Shown piece after piece: positions 1 through 11,638 of a stretch of 64,000 bases of DNA; the stretch's first letter is position 1; each line of letters opens with the position of its first letter. The DNA comes from Eucommia ulmoides (taxonomy: Eukaryota; Streptophyta; Magnoliopsida; Garryales; Eucommiaceae), in NCBI GenBank assembly GCA_016647705.1, contig CM028326.1, forward strand, positions 19,219,401 through 19,283,400, written 5' to 3'. The notes under the pieces are model-generated. The model was not told where the DNA came from. It saw only the letters and a program-made list of their open reading frames with translations, and did not search any database. The translations under genes and the position numbers were made by a program.

Positions 1-139
1 ATTCTTTCTTTCATTCCATAACAGCCAAACAAGATAATGGAATAATTATTTCATTCACAATTCCATTCCATTCTTTCTCTCATTCAATTACTTTTTTCAT
101 TACATTCCATCCTCATTCCATTCCGTCCAACCAAACATG
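1..139. repeat. Edge of a dispersed A/T-rich repeat (MITE-like)
   Basis: The stretch repeats the words ATTCCATTCC and CATTCCAT and ends with CCGTCCAACCAAACATG. The reverse complement therefore opens with CATGTTTGGTTGGACGG, a wording often seen at the ends of small plant DNA transposons. A related sequence (GTTTGGTTGGAGGTAATGGAATT) occurs at 54769 in intron 1 of the SPARK gene. The left end lies outside the window, so class and length cannot be decided. No coding capacity is seen. Confidence 0.3.
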
Positions 140-155
140 CCGTGAGGGTATAATC

Positions 156-590
156 CTAACGGACTCTTTTTTTGGTCAAAATATCAGTACAACAATTAGT
201 TTCACGAGTAGCAAAGTGAATGATGTAATTCTTTAATAGCAGTAAACTCTTCCACATCTCAATAAACTCTTTAAATCTATAATTTTCTAGATATGGGTTA
301 TTGATTAAAGAGACAGTTTCTGCTGAATCAATATCAATCTGAACTCTAGAAAAATCTCTACTCGTTGAAATTTTGATTTCTTCAACAATACTCCTGAGTC
401 CTGAGTTTCGCTTCCAAATCTGTACAGCAATCAATATGACCATAGAATCATATCTTACAAGCACCCAAATGATCTCTTAACAGACCGCCAAAGCCACCTA
501 TGCCTTGATCACCTTTCGCACTTCTATCTGTATTAAGCTTGAGGAAACCTGTTTTAGGAGGAAATAAAAAACGGAGGGTCTTTTAAAGTC
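156..590 (-). pseudogene. LINE ORF2 RNase H-like domain (RVT_3 type), broken
   Basis: The minus strand encodes, with stops and a frameshift, a start like GFLKLNTDRSAKGDQGIGG at about 530-590. This matches the KLNTDGS...G.AG opening of the RNase H-like domain at the end of plant LINE ORF2. It continues with VQIDIDSAETVSLINN and finishes IIHFATRETNCCTDILTKK at 156-215, matching the usual H..RE.N..AD.LAK ending. In the element it would remove RNA from the RNA-DNA hybrid. It cannot be expressed as one protein. Domain identity is from motif recognition. Confidence 0.75.
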
Positions 591-779
591 ATTTAGAAAA
601 TTTGGCCCCAAGAAAGATTTAGAGAACTCTTGAGAGAAGTTTGCAATTCTCGCCAGAGTTGAGTTAGGAGAATTACACACTATCTTAATAACCTCTTTAT
701 TTCTATATTTCCAAATTTCCCAAATGGTAGCAATAAAAATATAATAGACATGATTGAAAATACTACATTTAAGTTTGTT

Positions 780-1447
780 TTTTATCGAAACCCAAATATC
801 AAAGGAAGATGTATTGTACCTAAAACTAAACGTATTAACTGTATCCCAAATAAGGCTAGTTTTGGGACAAGTATGAATGACATGCTCGATAGTTTCAATT
901 TCCCCATTGCATCTTTAGCAAATGCTAGAAATATTAGCACCACGAGAAGCACCAAAAGAATTTGTAACAAGTCTTTTATGAAAAAATTTCAAAAGAAGAA
1001 TTTAAGATTTTGAGGGATTTTAAGTTTTCAAATCCAACACCAACCATTATTAGGCACAAGAACTTCATTATTCAGGTTGTCTAACTTATAAGCCGAATTT
1101 ATGGAAAATATACGAGAATTATCAAGCATCCAAAGGAGTTTATCAATAAGATTAAAGACATGAGGCTGAATATTCTCGATTTTCATCTCAGTATTATAAT
1201 CAATTAAATGTAAAATAGAATTGAGAAACCAAGAACCATTGTCATCAACAATATCTGTCACTTTAAGATCCATGGAATTTTGGAGATCATGATAACCCAG
1301 GGGTTCATTCTCTACACCACCAATCCGACTAAAGATTAATAGTAGTATCATTCCCAATTTTCCATTTGGTTAAGGTATCCTTCACAGAAATGATACTTCT
1401 CCAAATATGGGAACTACTATTAATCTTTCTCCAAGTGTTAAGATTAT
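780..1447 (-). pseudogene. LINE ORF2 linker and zinc-binding RT domain (zf-RVT), broken
   Basis: The linker part at 1028-1357 contains KLLWMLDNSRIFSINSAYKL, corresponding to the W....G.FSVKSAY block found between the RT and the zinc-binding domain of plant LINEs. Downstream on the minus strand (about 782-940) the frame reads SIC-stop-RCNG followed by ETIEHVIHTCPKTSLIWDTV. This is the C..C....E...H....CP....W pattern of zf-RVT. One in-frame stop lies between the two first cysteines. The domain ends close to the solo LTR insertion at 1448. Confidence 0.75.
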
Positions 1448-2366
1448 TGTAATATCCCGTTTTATAAAAGTTTAATATTTTTGGATTTAGTTTATAAATT
1501 CATGGTATAAGTAAATATTTGATAATTTTGGAGAGATAAGTATAATTATTGGGTCTAATATGAATTAACTTATAATTATAAGGTGTAAAGTGTAATTTTG
1601 AAATTCTTAGTGGTTAAGCAAACAATGTTGGAAAAAAAAAAAAAAAAAAGAAAAGAAAGAAAGGAGAATCAGCCACCACACACACACATATATAAATCTA
1701 TTGATATTAAGGATGAAAAAAAAAAAAAAAAAAAAAAAAGGGGGAAAGGATGTCATTAGCCTTCCTATTATATATGTATTCATATATAAGGTTGCAGGAA
1801 CTTTTGGGATATACACCCACATATATTATATATTTTTTGATTGCCGTGGATTTGACCGAGAAAAGAATATCGACTCGGATTTTGGCTTCGAATTACGGGT
1901 AAAATTTCTAACTCTTTTAATATATATATTTAATTTTTCTATTGCGTGATTTATGCTATTATTGTTGTTAAATTTTTACTGTTAAATTTTATGAAATAAT
2001 TATGACTATGCGAAAATTATGTGAAAATCATGTCAATGTTTTTAATTGTCGCATTAATTAAATGCACGTATTAGAGGAGTTGAAGTTCTACTGAGCGTTG
2101 GTTCACGATCTCACAGTTTTGATTACAAGGTCGGTGCTCACGAAACGGCGACAAGAATTTCATTTAAATTTATATTTAATTTGTAATAATTGTATTTATT
2201 ATTTACCGTTATAAAAATTGATTCAATAAATCGACAAATTATAATTGTCGCCGTCGCATTATAAAAATTCTCAAATTTATGTAATAAAATATTAATTGTT
2301 TGATTTTAGTATTAATTCTCCAAAGGGAGAAATCTAGTAACGGCCCTGGGAAACTGGGTCATTACA
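1448..2366 (+). mobile_element. Solo LTR (family TGTAAYAYCCCG), perfect 5-bp target duplication
   Basis: The element begins TGTAATATCCCG and ends GGGTCATTACA, so it has TG...CA ends inside short TGTAA/TTACA inverted termini. It is flanked by the direct duplication ATTAT (1443-1447 and 2367-2371). It is related to the LTR at 42256-43224: both start TGTAAYAYCCCG and both end with a GGGAAAC..GGTC.TTACA block. No internal region follows, so this is a solo LTR left by recombination between two LTRs. It lies in the LINE ORF2 and is therefore younger than that LINE. Two poly(A)-rich runs (about 1630-1650 and 1717-1739) lie inside; the apparent ORFs across them are low-complexity. Confidence 0.9.
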
Positions 2367-2371
2367 ATTAT

Positions 2372-2996
2372 TCTCAATAAAATATTTGTTGCGAATAACC
2401 CTAGCCTACAAGCCTTGATCATTATTAGCAATTTTTCAACCAAGTTTAACTAAAAAAAGTTATTATTATTAGTTCTCGCTTTTCTAATTCTCAAGCCTCC
2501 CACACCTTTATTGAGGCAAACTTTATCCCAATTTAGCAAATGGTATTTTTTCAAATCGTCCCTATCACCCCCATAAAAAATAACGGTTAATCTGATTAAT
2601 CTTATCACAAAATTTAAGCGGGATAGGGATAATTTGCATAAAATAATTAGGAATCGTAGCAGTGACTGATTTAATTAAGATAGTTCTCCTAGCTATAGAT
2701 AATATGTTAGTCTTCCACTTGGAAAGTCTAGCTTGAATTTTCTGAATCACATGATGGACATGAGAATTATTTAATCTCCCATGGCCTAAGGGAAAGCCAA
2801 GGTAGACACCAAGATCCTTAGTTAGCCCAATATTCAGGTAATTACTAATATCTCTCGTTTTCTAACGGGGAATGCAAGAGACCACAACAAGCTTAGATTT
2901 CGAAAAATTAATTTTTTGCCCTGAGATATTAGCAAAAAAATTTAAAAAATTTAGAATATTAGAAACTTGAGCATCATTAACTTAGCAAAAAGAATA
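2372..2996 (-). pseudogene. LINE reverse transcriptase, C-terminal half, broken
   Basis: The minus strand begins at 2996 with LILFAK and, after a one-base shift, NDAQV: the residues just after the FADD active site of plant LINE RTs. It continues with ANISGQKINFSKSK, YLGFPLG, KIQARLSKWKTNILSIAR, TLIKSV and NRYFLWG, all blocks of this family in the usual order. An in-frame stop follows the SCIPR block. The catalytic FADD itself is lost at the junction with element E1. Confidence 0.8.
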
Positions 2997-3464
2997 AGAT
3001 TGTTGATCCTGAGATTTTGATAGACAATTAAGTGTTGATGTTTTTTTTGAAATTAACGTGTTTATTAAGTGTTTTAGTTTAAAGAGTTTTATTCAAAATA
3101 CTATCATGAAGTAATTATGAAGGATGTAAATATGGACATTAAGAGATTGAAGATTTTGAAGAATTAGGTAAAAACAACTCAAATCTTTTTTACTCTTAAT
3201 GTATCCTGATTAGAATCACACATGACACGAATTAAATGATTTATATTCATGTGTGTTTAAATTAAGGTCTTAATTATAATTCAAATATTTTCTCTAATGT
3301 GAAATTGAAAAAGGAAAATTGAGCTAAGCAAGATCAGTGTTTAAAATTGATTATTAGTGTCAATTTAGTTAACCGAGAAAAGAAATCGGTTAAAGGGTTG
3401 AAAATTTCGAAGATTGAAGTTGAAATAAATTGAGGAGAAAATGTTCCAGCAACAATCGGTCAAC

Positions 3465-3770
3465 TGACCAAAAAGGTTCGGTCAATCGATGGGCAATGGC
3501 TGGAAAATAAATGTCTCTGAATCAATCGATCAACCGATGACTGAAAGCTAAAATCCTTGTATCGATCCGTTAACTGACCATTGATGATTGGTCAACCGAC
3601 CAGGGTCGAAATTAGGCCTGAGAATGCATCCTATATCGATCGGTCAATCGACCCATGGTGGATCGATCAACCAACCTATGTTTTAGCAAAAGCTGGGATA
3701 CATCTTGTATCTATCAGTTGACCGATGGGCAAAGGTCAGTCAACTGATTGGGCCGTTTCAGATTTCGAGG
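3465..3770 (+). promoter_or_regulatory. Cluster of GGTCAACY / TTGACY (W-box-like) motifs in the E1 LTR
   Basis: The stretch repeats imperfect palindromes such as GGTCAACTGACC, GGTCAACCGACC and GTTGACCGATGG. At least four contain the W-box core TTGAC[C/T] on one strand or the other. W-boxes are the binding sites of plant WRKY factors. Whether they act here is inference; the motif density is what is seen. Confidence 0.4.
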
Positions 3771-3982
3771 ATTTTCAAGATTTGATCAAAACTAGCCATT
3801 AACTAGCCATTATTTGCTTACCTGAATGAAATATCTTAAGGATTTAGATATATTAATGATATGTTACTCATATTTGGATATTCCTATTGTTGGCCCGGTG
3901 ATCTACCCAATAGGGGGTAAATTTGGTAGTTATAAAAATTAAAACAAATTATCAACTTATAACACTTGAAAATATAAATAAT

Positions 3983-5302
3983 TAATTTTATCCTAAATTA
4001 ATTATTATCTTTTATAACAACGGATATGTGTTATTTAAACTAGGTATGAAAATAAATAAAGTAAAATTGCAGTACACCACGATGTATACTGGTTCACTAA
4101 GTTACTCTTGGCTAATTTAGTTCTCTGAGCCCCACGGAGAGTCGCCCCCATTGAACTCAAGATTCATTTCCTAGGTAGGAACTAAACCTTTACAAAATAA
4201 TTATTTTCACAGGCTCAGAATCAACCTTTACAATTTTCTTTTCCGAGGCTCAAGAATAACCTTATCTTTTTACCAAGTTCAAGACTAATCTAATCCTTTC
4301 ACAGCCTAAGGATCAAACTTAATTCTTTTTTACCTTAGGCTAAGGATCAAATCTCATAAAAACCACTCTAAGTATCATTTTCATCCATAAGGAAGAAACC
4401 ATTACAATTCACACAATTTCAATTCTAATCAAGAAGAATTAGCCCTATCTTTTTTCACAGAAAAAAATAACCTAATCTTTTTATACTTTAGGAAAATATT
4501 AAACCTCAATCTCTTTACACGAAGAGATTGAAAACCAACTACCCCTGATTATATATTTTCAATAATATCTAATCCGTACACAACTCACCAATTACACAAA
4601 TTGATAAGTTTTCCCACTTGGAACTTCTACTACCTCAAATTAAATTTTATCTTAAATTAATTATTATCTTTTATAACAACGGATATGCGTTATTTAAACT
4701 AGGTGTGAAAATAAATAAAGTAAAATTGCAGCACACCACGATGTATACCGGTTCACTAAGTTACTCTTGGCTAATCTAGTTCTCTGAGCCCTACGGAGAG
4801 TCGCACCCATTGAACTCAAGATTCATTTCCCAAGTAGGAACTAAACCTTTACAAAATGATTCTTTTCACAGGCTCAGAATCAACCTTTACAATTTTCTTT
4901 TCCGAGACTCAAGAATAACCTTATCTTTTTACCAAGTTCAAGACTAATCTAATCCTTTCACAGCCTAAGGATCAAACTTAATTCTTTTTTACCTTAGGCT
5001 AAGGATCAAACCTCATAAAAACCACTCTAAGTATCATTTTCATCCATAAGGAGGAAACCATTACAATTCACACAATTTCAATTCTAATCAAGAAGAATTA
5101 GCCCTATCTTTTTTCACGGAAAAAAAAAAAAACCTAATCTTTTTATACTTTAGGAAAATATTAAACCTCAATCTCTTTACACGAAGAGATTGAAACCCAA
5201 CTACCCCTGATTAGATATTTTCAATAATATCTAATCCGTACACAACTCACCAATTACACAAATTGATAAGTTTTCCCACTTGGAGCTTCTAATACCTCAA
5301 AT
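3983..5302. repeat. Tandem duplication of about 659 bp inside the solo LTR
   Basis: Two adjacent copies (about 3983-4641 and 4642-5302) share nearly all of their sequence; for example GGATATGTGTTATTTAAACT at 4022 recurs with one change at 4681, 659 bases later. The copies differ by scattered substitutions and a longer A-run near 5114 in the second. The junction lies at CTCAAATTAA, which is present at both unit ends. Unequal recombination or slippage at this short repeat is the simplest origin. Confidence 0.9.
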
Positions 5303-6149
5303 TAATTTAAACTCAATTAATATCCTCATAAATACTAATGATAGAAATAAAGTGAGAAATTGGAAATCTGATTCTAAAATAAGTGGGTAGCATACAATTT
5401 AGCACGTAATCAGATTTTTACCAAAAATCGTTTTAAAATATTTTCAAACAATTTAAAGTTTAGAAAAACGATTTCAAATATCAAAACTCCAAGCAATGAA
5501 TAATAATATCAAATAGCAATAAAAAATACAAGCTTGGAACGATCTCACCAGGATACCACCAAATGAATGAAAATTGAATCGCAATGAAACTTTAGATTGG
5601 TGATAACAACAATTTCAGCACACTTCTTCAAGAAGTTTTCTCAAAGATAATCTCACAATACTCTTAGTATAACTTCAGAATAATAACTCTTAGAAAGCTC
5701 AATAACTAAATAACTCTTGAAAGAATAATTAATTGCGATCTATTTTAAATGAAAAACGCAGTTCTATTTAAATAGATTTGAAACAAACCCTCCAACGGCT
5801 AGTTTCTACATGTCATGACACTTAATTACTCATATAGACCCTATATATTGATATGACTTAATCATGATTCAATTTACTTAATTATAACTTTCAAAACATT
5901 CAATTTAGCTCCTCAAATAATATCACATTCTCAAATCGATAGAATAGAAAGTATTAAACGTACTTAATTGAGAATCACATCAAATATGTGTACCATATCT
6001 ATAGGGATACTTAAATAAGAATGATATATCTATAAAATATTCAAATCCCCATAATCTCTCCAAGATATCAACCAAAAAACGGTTACCTTTTTATCAAATC
6101 CACGAAATCCTCAAATCTAGAAACAGACCCATCAGTTGATCGACCAAAC

Positions 6150-6445
6150 ATCACCAGTTGACCGATCGATTCAGGTTGTAGCCTAAGCCAAAATTACTCG
6201 TCAATCGGTCGACCGATCCTACATATATCGGTTGACCGATCGATTTAGGATGCTCCCGAGGTTCTCGACCATGGTCGGTCGACTAATCATTCATGATCTG
6301 TTGACTGATCGATTCAGAGAGTTCATGTATCAGCCATAGGTCAACCGATCTCTCCGTAGTTGGTTGATCAATCAATCTAGAGACTCCTCCATTTTCCAGC
6401 TCCTTCGAGTCGGTTGACCGATCTTCCCAAGTCAGTTGACCAATC
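6150..6445 (-). promoter_or_regulatory. Dense W-box-like palindrome cluster in the nested LTR
   Basis: Six TTGAC[C/T] cores occur in under 300 bases (near 6157, 6231, 6301, 6339, 6413 and 6436), most inside the palindrome TCGGTTGACCGATC. Corresponding diverged clusters lie at about 10930-11180 and 16880-17130 in the two LTRs of E2. This suggests that the palindrome array is an old, family-wide LTR feature, as expected for an enhancer, but binding by WRKY factors is inferred only. Confidence 0.4.
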
Positions 6446-8457
6446 AATGCTGGAACAACTTTACTTTAGTTCATTTCAACTCCAATCTTCTACGTTTTTT
6501 ACCTTTTAGCCAATTTCTTTTCTCAGTTAATTTAATTGACACTTTTAATCAATTTTAAACTCAATCTTCTACGTTTTCGACCCTTTAACCGATTATTTTG
6601 CTCGGTTAATTTAATTGACATTTTTAATCAAGTTTAAACACTAATCTTTCTGAGGTCAATATTTTTTCTTCAATTTTACATTGGAGCAAATATGTTAACT
6701 AATTAGGATCCTAATAAAAACACACATAAATATAAATTCATTTTTGTGTCATGTGTGATCTTAATTGGGATACATTAAGAGTAAAACTTAACCTGAGTTG
6801 TTTTCACCTAGATTCTTCAAAATATTCATTCTCTTAATGCTTGTCTCTTTGTTAGTTTTTTGCATATTTAACCATCTTCAACAATTTCTTCATGATAATC
6901 ATCAATGGAACTTTTACACTGAAACACTCAATAAACTCGTTAGTTCCACCAAAAACATCAACATTTGATTGTCCATCAAAATCTTAGGATCAACCCCTAT
7001 AGATATGGTACATAAAATATTGGTGTTTCTCAATTAAGTACATTTAATACTTCCTATATATTTGATTTAAGATTGAGAATTAATTTAGGGACTTAGTTAA
7101 ATATTTAAAAACCATATTTAAGTGAATTGGACTAGAATTAAATGGAATTGATATATGGGGCCTATATGTATATTTAATTGTTATATCTTGAGGGAACTAG
7201 CCGTTAGAGAACCTATTTCAAATCAGCTTAAATAGACTTGGGAATTTCGCATATCAATATATCACTTCTATTAAGAACTAATTGGTCATGAGCTTTCTAA
7301 GAGTCGTTATTCTGATATTTTCTTGAGAGATCATTGTGAGATCATTTTGTGAGAAAAAATCTTGAGTTAAAGTGCTAAGTATTTTGGCGTCACCAATCTA
7401 AGCTGTCTTGCGATTCATATTCAATTTTTCGATGTTATCTTCGTGAGATCGTTCCAAGCTTTTGTTCTTAATTGTGATTTTATATTATTATTGGTTGTTT
7501 GGATATAAAATCTCTGTGAAATCATTTTTTTGAACTTTAAAGAGCATAAAAAGTTTAAAACGATTTTTGTGATAATCTGATTACATAATTATTTTTGTGC
7601 TGCTCACACTTTATATAATTAGATATTAAATTCTTCACATAAAACCTATCACTAGTAAACTCGGGACATTAATTGAGTTAAATTTATTTGAGGTGGTAGA
7701 AGCTCTGAGTGAGAATAAATTCATTAATTCTTATAATTGGTGAGTTTGTGCGGATTAGATACTATTGGGAGTATCTAGTTAGGGGTAGTTTGGGTTTCAA
7801 TCTCTTCTGGTAAAGAGATTAAGGTTTAATGTTTACCTATTGCATAAAAAGGTTAGGTTACTCTTTTTCCTTGAAAAGAGTTAGGCTTGATTCTTCCTAA
7901 TTAGAATTAATTATGTGTGAATTGTAACGATTCTATCCTTACCGGTGAAAAGGATACTTCGAGTGTTTTTTGGTAAAGTTTGATTCTTAATCTAAGGTAT
8001 AAAAGGATTAGGTTGTCATTCTTTCTATAATAGAATTAGGTTAGTCTTTAGTCTGATAAAAAAAATAGAGGTTATTCCTTAACCTATGTAAAGGGTATTG
8101 TGAATGTTGATTATGAGCTTGTGAAAAAAAATCATTGTGTAAATGTTTGGTTCCTACCTGTTAAAGGGATCAAATGGTTTAGTGGATGTGAATCTCCGTG
8201 AGGCTCGAAGGACGAGATTAGCCAAGAATAGTTTGGTGAACTAGGAAATATCCTTCTGTACTGCTTTATTTACTTCATTATAATTTATTGTTTAGGTGTA
8301 CACCTAGATTAAATACACTTATCCGCTGCATTATAAAGATAATAATTGGTTTAGGGTAAATTGATTATTTGATTATTTAAGTGTTGAAAAAGATTAAATT
8401 TTTTACAACTACCCAATTCACCCACCCCCTTCTTAAGTAGCTTACTAGGCCAACAAT

Positions 8458-8469
8458 TGGTATCAGAGT
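8458..8469 (+). other. Primer-binding site of E1 (initiator tRNA-Met type)
   Basis: TGGTATCAGAGT follows the 5' LTR end after two bases. It is complementary to the 3' end of plant initiator methionine tRNA (consensus TGGTATCAGAGC), with the last base changed. It fixes the right end of the 5' LTR and the plus orientation of E1. Confidence 0.85.
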
Positions 8470-8514
8470 TGGTTTTAGCTCGACATAGCTCACAGCCTAG
8501 CTAAACACGATCAC

Positions 8515-9483
8515 ATGGAGTGCACTGATTCTGATATTATTTATACTATTGTTGAGTCTCCCACTTCTTCCGATAGTCATTGTTCTGCTCGTGAGAATGG
8601 TAGAATTCATGATGATGAGAATGTAGATAAGACTATTGAGATGCTTATTGCCCCTTAACTATATTTTTTAAAAATAGAATTTTAAACTTGGGCAAAAGAT
8701 TGCAACCCTTGAAAATAAGAAGTTTAATACTGTCAAATCTCTTAAGAAAAAGAATTTGGACAAATATTTTGAAACTGTTGAATTTACAAATACTTTATCT
8801 GAAATTGGTAAGTTGTATGAAAAAATAGAGTCTCTTGAAGATGAGAATGAGGTTCTAAAAAATGATATTTATGATCTTCAACAGAATGATTTTAAAACGA
8901 AAAATCTTGAAACTTTAAATGAGGCCTTGAGCATTGAGTTGAAAAATGTAAGATGCAAGCTTGATAGGGTTCGTGTGAAAATTTATTTTGTTGAAAATAA
9001 GTGCCAAATTCTTAAGAATGATCTTGAATTTATGCATAAGAATAATTTTGTTCTATAGGCAAACGTTAGCACAACGGAGCGGTTACTTGAAAAGATGCAA
9101 AAGGAGCTTGATAAAGTAATGAATAAATTCTAAAATATTGAAAGAACTAAACTTATTGAAAATCCAATAGTCGCTAAAGCTTTCCTTCATTATCACCAAC
9201 AATATCGTGCTCCCGTGCAAAACAATGACTATCCGAAGAGACATACTAATAATGCTAAATCTTTCTATTGTGGGAAGTATGGTTATTTTGAAAAATCTTA
9301 TTATTTATTACATGGTTACCCTATCGGATCTAAAAATAACTGGATACCCAAAAGAGAAAACTTGTATGTTGGTACAAATCGAAGATTCAAGCAAACACGA
9401 GGATACAATGTATATTACATGCCGACGAGAAAGTCAAGATTCAATGTACCTAAGAGGAAGAACCAGGTTGAGCAAAACGAAAG
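8515..9483 (+). pseudogene. E1 gag-like ORF, N-terminal and central part, broken
   Basis: The reading frame starts at ATG 8515 (MECTDSDIIYTIVESPTSS), soon hits a stop at about 8656, and continues in another frame. At 8756-9058 it encodes a charged, heptad-rich coiled coil (KIESLEDENEVLKNDIYDL). Further on, around 9257-9330, lies SFYCGKYGYFEKSYYLLHGYP, a degenerate CCHC zinc knuckle: only one of the expected cysteines is kept and the histidine is replaced. It ends at the E2 insertion (9484) and resumes at 17565. The gag role is inferred from position after the primer-binding site, the coiled coil and the knuckle. Confidence 0.7.
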
Positions 9484-11624
9484 TGTTGGCCCAGTGAGCT
9501 ACCCAAGAGGGGGGGTGAATTGGGTAGTATTAAAAATATCAAAGTTTATAACACTTCAAAAATCAAACAATTAATTTTAATCTAAAATTAATTATTATCT
9601 TTATAGCAGTGGATATGTGTTATCTACTAGGTGCACACCAAACAATAATATAAGTAAAATAAATAAAGCAGCACACCAGAAATTTATAATGGTTCACCAA
9701 GTTACTCTTGGTTAATCCAGTCATCCGAGTCCCACAGAGAGTCATACTCACTAAACTCAAGATCCCTTTAAAGGTAGGAACCAAATTCTCACAAAGATTC
9801 TTTTACAGGCTCAGAATCAACATTTACAAATTTCTTTTCACAAACTTAGGAATAACCTCTACTTTTTACAGGCTCAAGAATAACCTAATTCTTTTTTAAA
9901 TTAAGGCCAAAAAAATCTAAACTTCTCAAATACTCCAAATATCCGTTTACCCCGTAAGGATTGAACCATTACAAAATTCTCATAAAATAATTTAATTCAG
10001 GAAGAATTACTACCTCAATCTCTTTACAAGAAGAGACTGAAACCAGTTATCCTTAGATTAAATACTCCCAACAATATTCAATCTGTCACTCAACTCACAA
10101 ATTAAAAATTGACAAGTGATTTTTCTCACCCGAAACTTCTACCACTCTAGATAAATTAGAACTCAATTAATATTCCAAAACAAGCGATAAAAAAATAATA
10201 TATTCAAAATCTGATTTTAAACAAAATGGGTAGCACGTAATTGAGCACGTAATCACATTGGTTCAAGAAATTGTTTCAAAAATATTTGTCAATCAAAAAA
10301 TAATTTCTAAAGATCAAATTCCAAATATAATCAAGCAATACTAAATAGAAAGTAATTTGAAAATATCTCACCCGGAATCCACCGAAAGAAAAATTATAGC
10401 AATGTCACTTCAGATTCGATAGCAGTAATGATCCACAACAAATAATTCTCAAGAATAACTCTTAGAAAAGCTCTCATAATTCTCAATATGATTTCTCTTA
10501 GAAAAGCTCAGTATAATACTCTTGATCTCTCTAACTGGAATGAAAAACGTAGGTCTATATAAATGAGAATGAAATAAGTTCTCTAACGGCTAGTTTTCAC
10601 TTGTTATGACACTTAATTGCTCTTATAGGCCCCTTATATCATTAAGACTTCATCCTAGTTCAAATCACTTAATTATAGCTTTTAAACTTCTCAATTAAGA
10701 CCCCCAAATATTTTTCAATCACAATTAAATAGGATAGAAAGAATTACATGTACCAAATTGAGAAATATTCAAACTTAATGAACCAAATCTATGGAAATAT
10801 CATAATATATGTTTCATATCTCAAATAACATTAAATCCCTAATATATCTCGTGAATCCTAACAAAAAACCGGCTAGTAACGGCTACTTTTAGAATAAAAT
10901 CTAGAATTCTATAATATCCTGAAACAGACCTAAAAATTGACAGACCAAGATCACCTGTTGACCGATCAAGTCAGAAAGTATCCAATCTAAAAATTTTGTG
11001 CCATCGGTCGACCTATCTGTCTACCTAGAGATTCAGAGAGTTCTATTTCTGATCACAAGTCGACCGCTCTGTCGACTTATAGATATAGAGAGTTCATATT
11101 TAAGCACAGGTTAACCAACCTATTGATCGAGAGATACAAAGACTTTTCTTTCCATGCTCTGGTCGACTTACCTATTGACTTATAGATGTTAGAACACTTC
11201 TCTCAATTCGTTTTTAATCAATTTTTATTGACGTTTTCGCTCCTTTAACCAATTTCTTTTCTCGGTTAGCTCCACTAAATACTTAAATTCAATTTTAATC
11301 AATTATTAATTTCTTTTTCAATTACACATATGAGCAAATAATTTAGCTAATTAGGATTCTATTCTATTAAAAACACACATATTTATAAAAATTATTGAAA
11401 AATCTTTTTGTGTCGTGTGTGATCCTAATTGGGATATTAAGAGTTGAAATTTAACCTAGGTTGTTTTCCCTAGATTCTTCAAAATTTTCAACCTCTTAAT
11501 CCTTCAACATCTTTGTCATCATATCTTCGTCGTTTGGAACTAATAAACTGAAACACTTAATCAAATCGTTAGTTCCACCAAAAACATCAACCTTTAATTG
11601 TCCATCAAAATATTAGGATCAATA
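9484..11624 (-). repeat. 3' LTR of E2
   Basis: On the plus strand it begins TGTTGGCCCAGTGAGC and ends TTAGGATCAATA, the last motif being the decayed inverse of TGTTGATCC. It aligns along its whole length with the 5' LTR at 15501, with scattered substitutions and indels (for example about 50 bases around 9640-9690 are absent from the other LTR). The divergence suggests an old insertion. Confidence 0.85.
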
Positions 11625-11638
11625 ATCTCTCCCTTTTT
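11625..11638 (-). other. Polypurine tract of E2
   Basis: On the minus strand the bases next to the 3' LTR read CAAAAAGGGAGAGAT. A purine-rich tract in this position primes plus-strand DNA synthesis in LTR retrotransposons. Its location agrees with the inferred LTR edge and orientation. Confidence 0.6.

Larger units (their letters stand above)
140..2996 (-). mobile_element. L1-like LINE, 3' half (ORF2 C-terminal part), decayed
   Basis: Read on the minus strand, this segment holds in order the second half of a LINE reverse transcriptase, the linker and zinc-binding domain that follow it, and an RNase H-like domain. That is the order of plant L1-type ORF2. All parts are broken by stops and frameshifts. 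A solo LTR (1448-2366) sits between the reverse transcriptase and the linker. At 2996 the LINE stops inside the RT active-site region and resumes, with a gap, at 22974; the LTR element E1 and a deletion lie between. No poly(A) tail is recognised at the left end. Confidence 0.85.
3888..6995 (-). mobile_element. Solo LTR of the E1/E2 family nested in the E1 LTR
   Basis: The copy begins TGTTGGCCCGGTG and ends TTAGGATCAACC on the plus strand, the reverse complement of the E1 LTR ends; the last base of the expected CA is changed to C. It is flanked by CCTAT at 3883-3887 and 6996-7000, a perfect 5-bp duplication. Removing it reconnects the surrounding E1 LTR without loss. At 3.1 kb it is longer than its relatives because of an internal tandem duplication (3983-5302). 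It is a solo LTR: no internal region is present. Confidence 0.85.
3001..8455 (+). mobile_element. 5' LTR of element E1, split by a nested same-family solo LTR
   Basis: The LTR starts TGTTGATCCTGAG at 3001 and ends ACTAGGCCAACA at 8455, directly followed by a tRNA-iMet-type primer-binding site. Its two parts (3001-3887 and 7001-8455, about 2.34 kb together) are joined through a CCTAT duplication around the nested copy 3888-6995. The same sequence in reverse complement makes up the LTRs of E2. No coding capacity is seen. Interior hallmarks are a run of imperfect palindromes around GGTCAACCGAYC and a promoter-like A/T-rich centre. The 3' LTR of E1 is missing: the element ends abruptly at 22973. 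Confidence 0.85.

Noticed and set aside
1607-1949. Two overlapping ORFs on opposite strands across A/T runs
   Set aside because: They consist largely of Lys or Phe runs from poly(A) stretches inside the solo LTR; no family resemblance.
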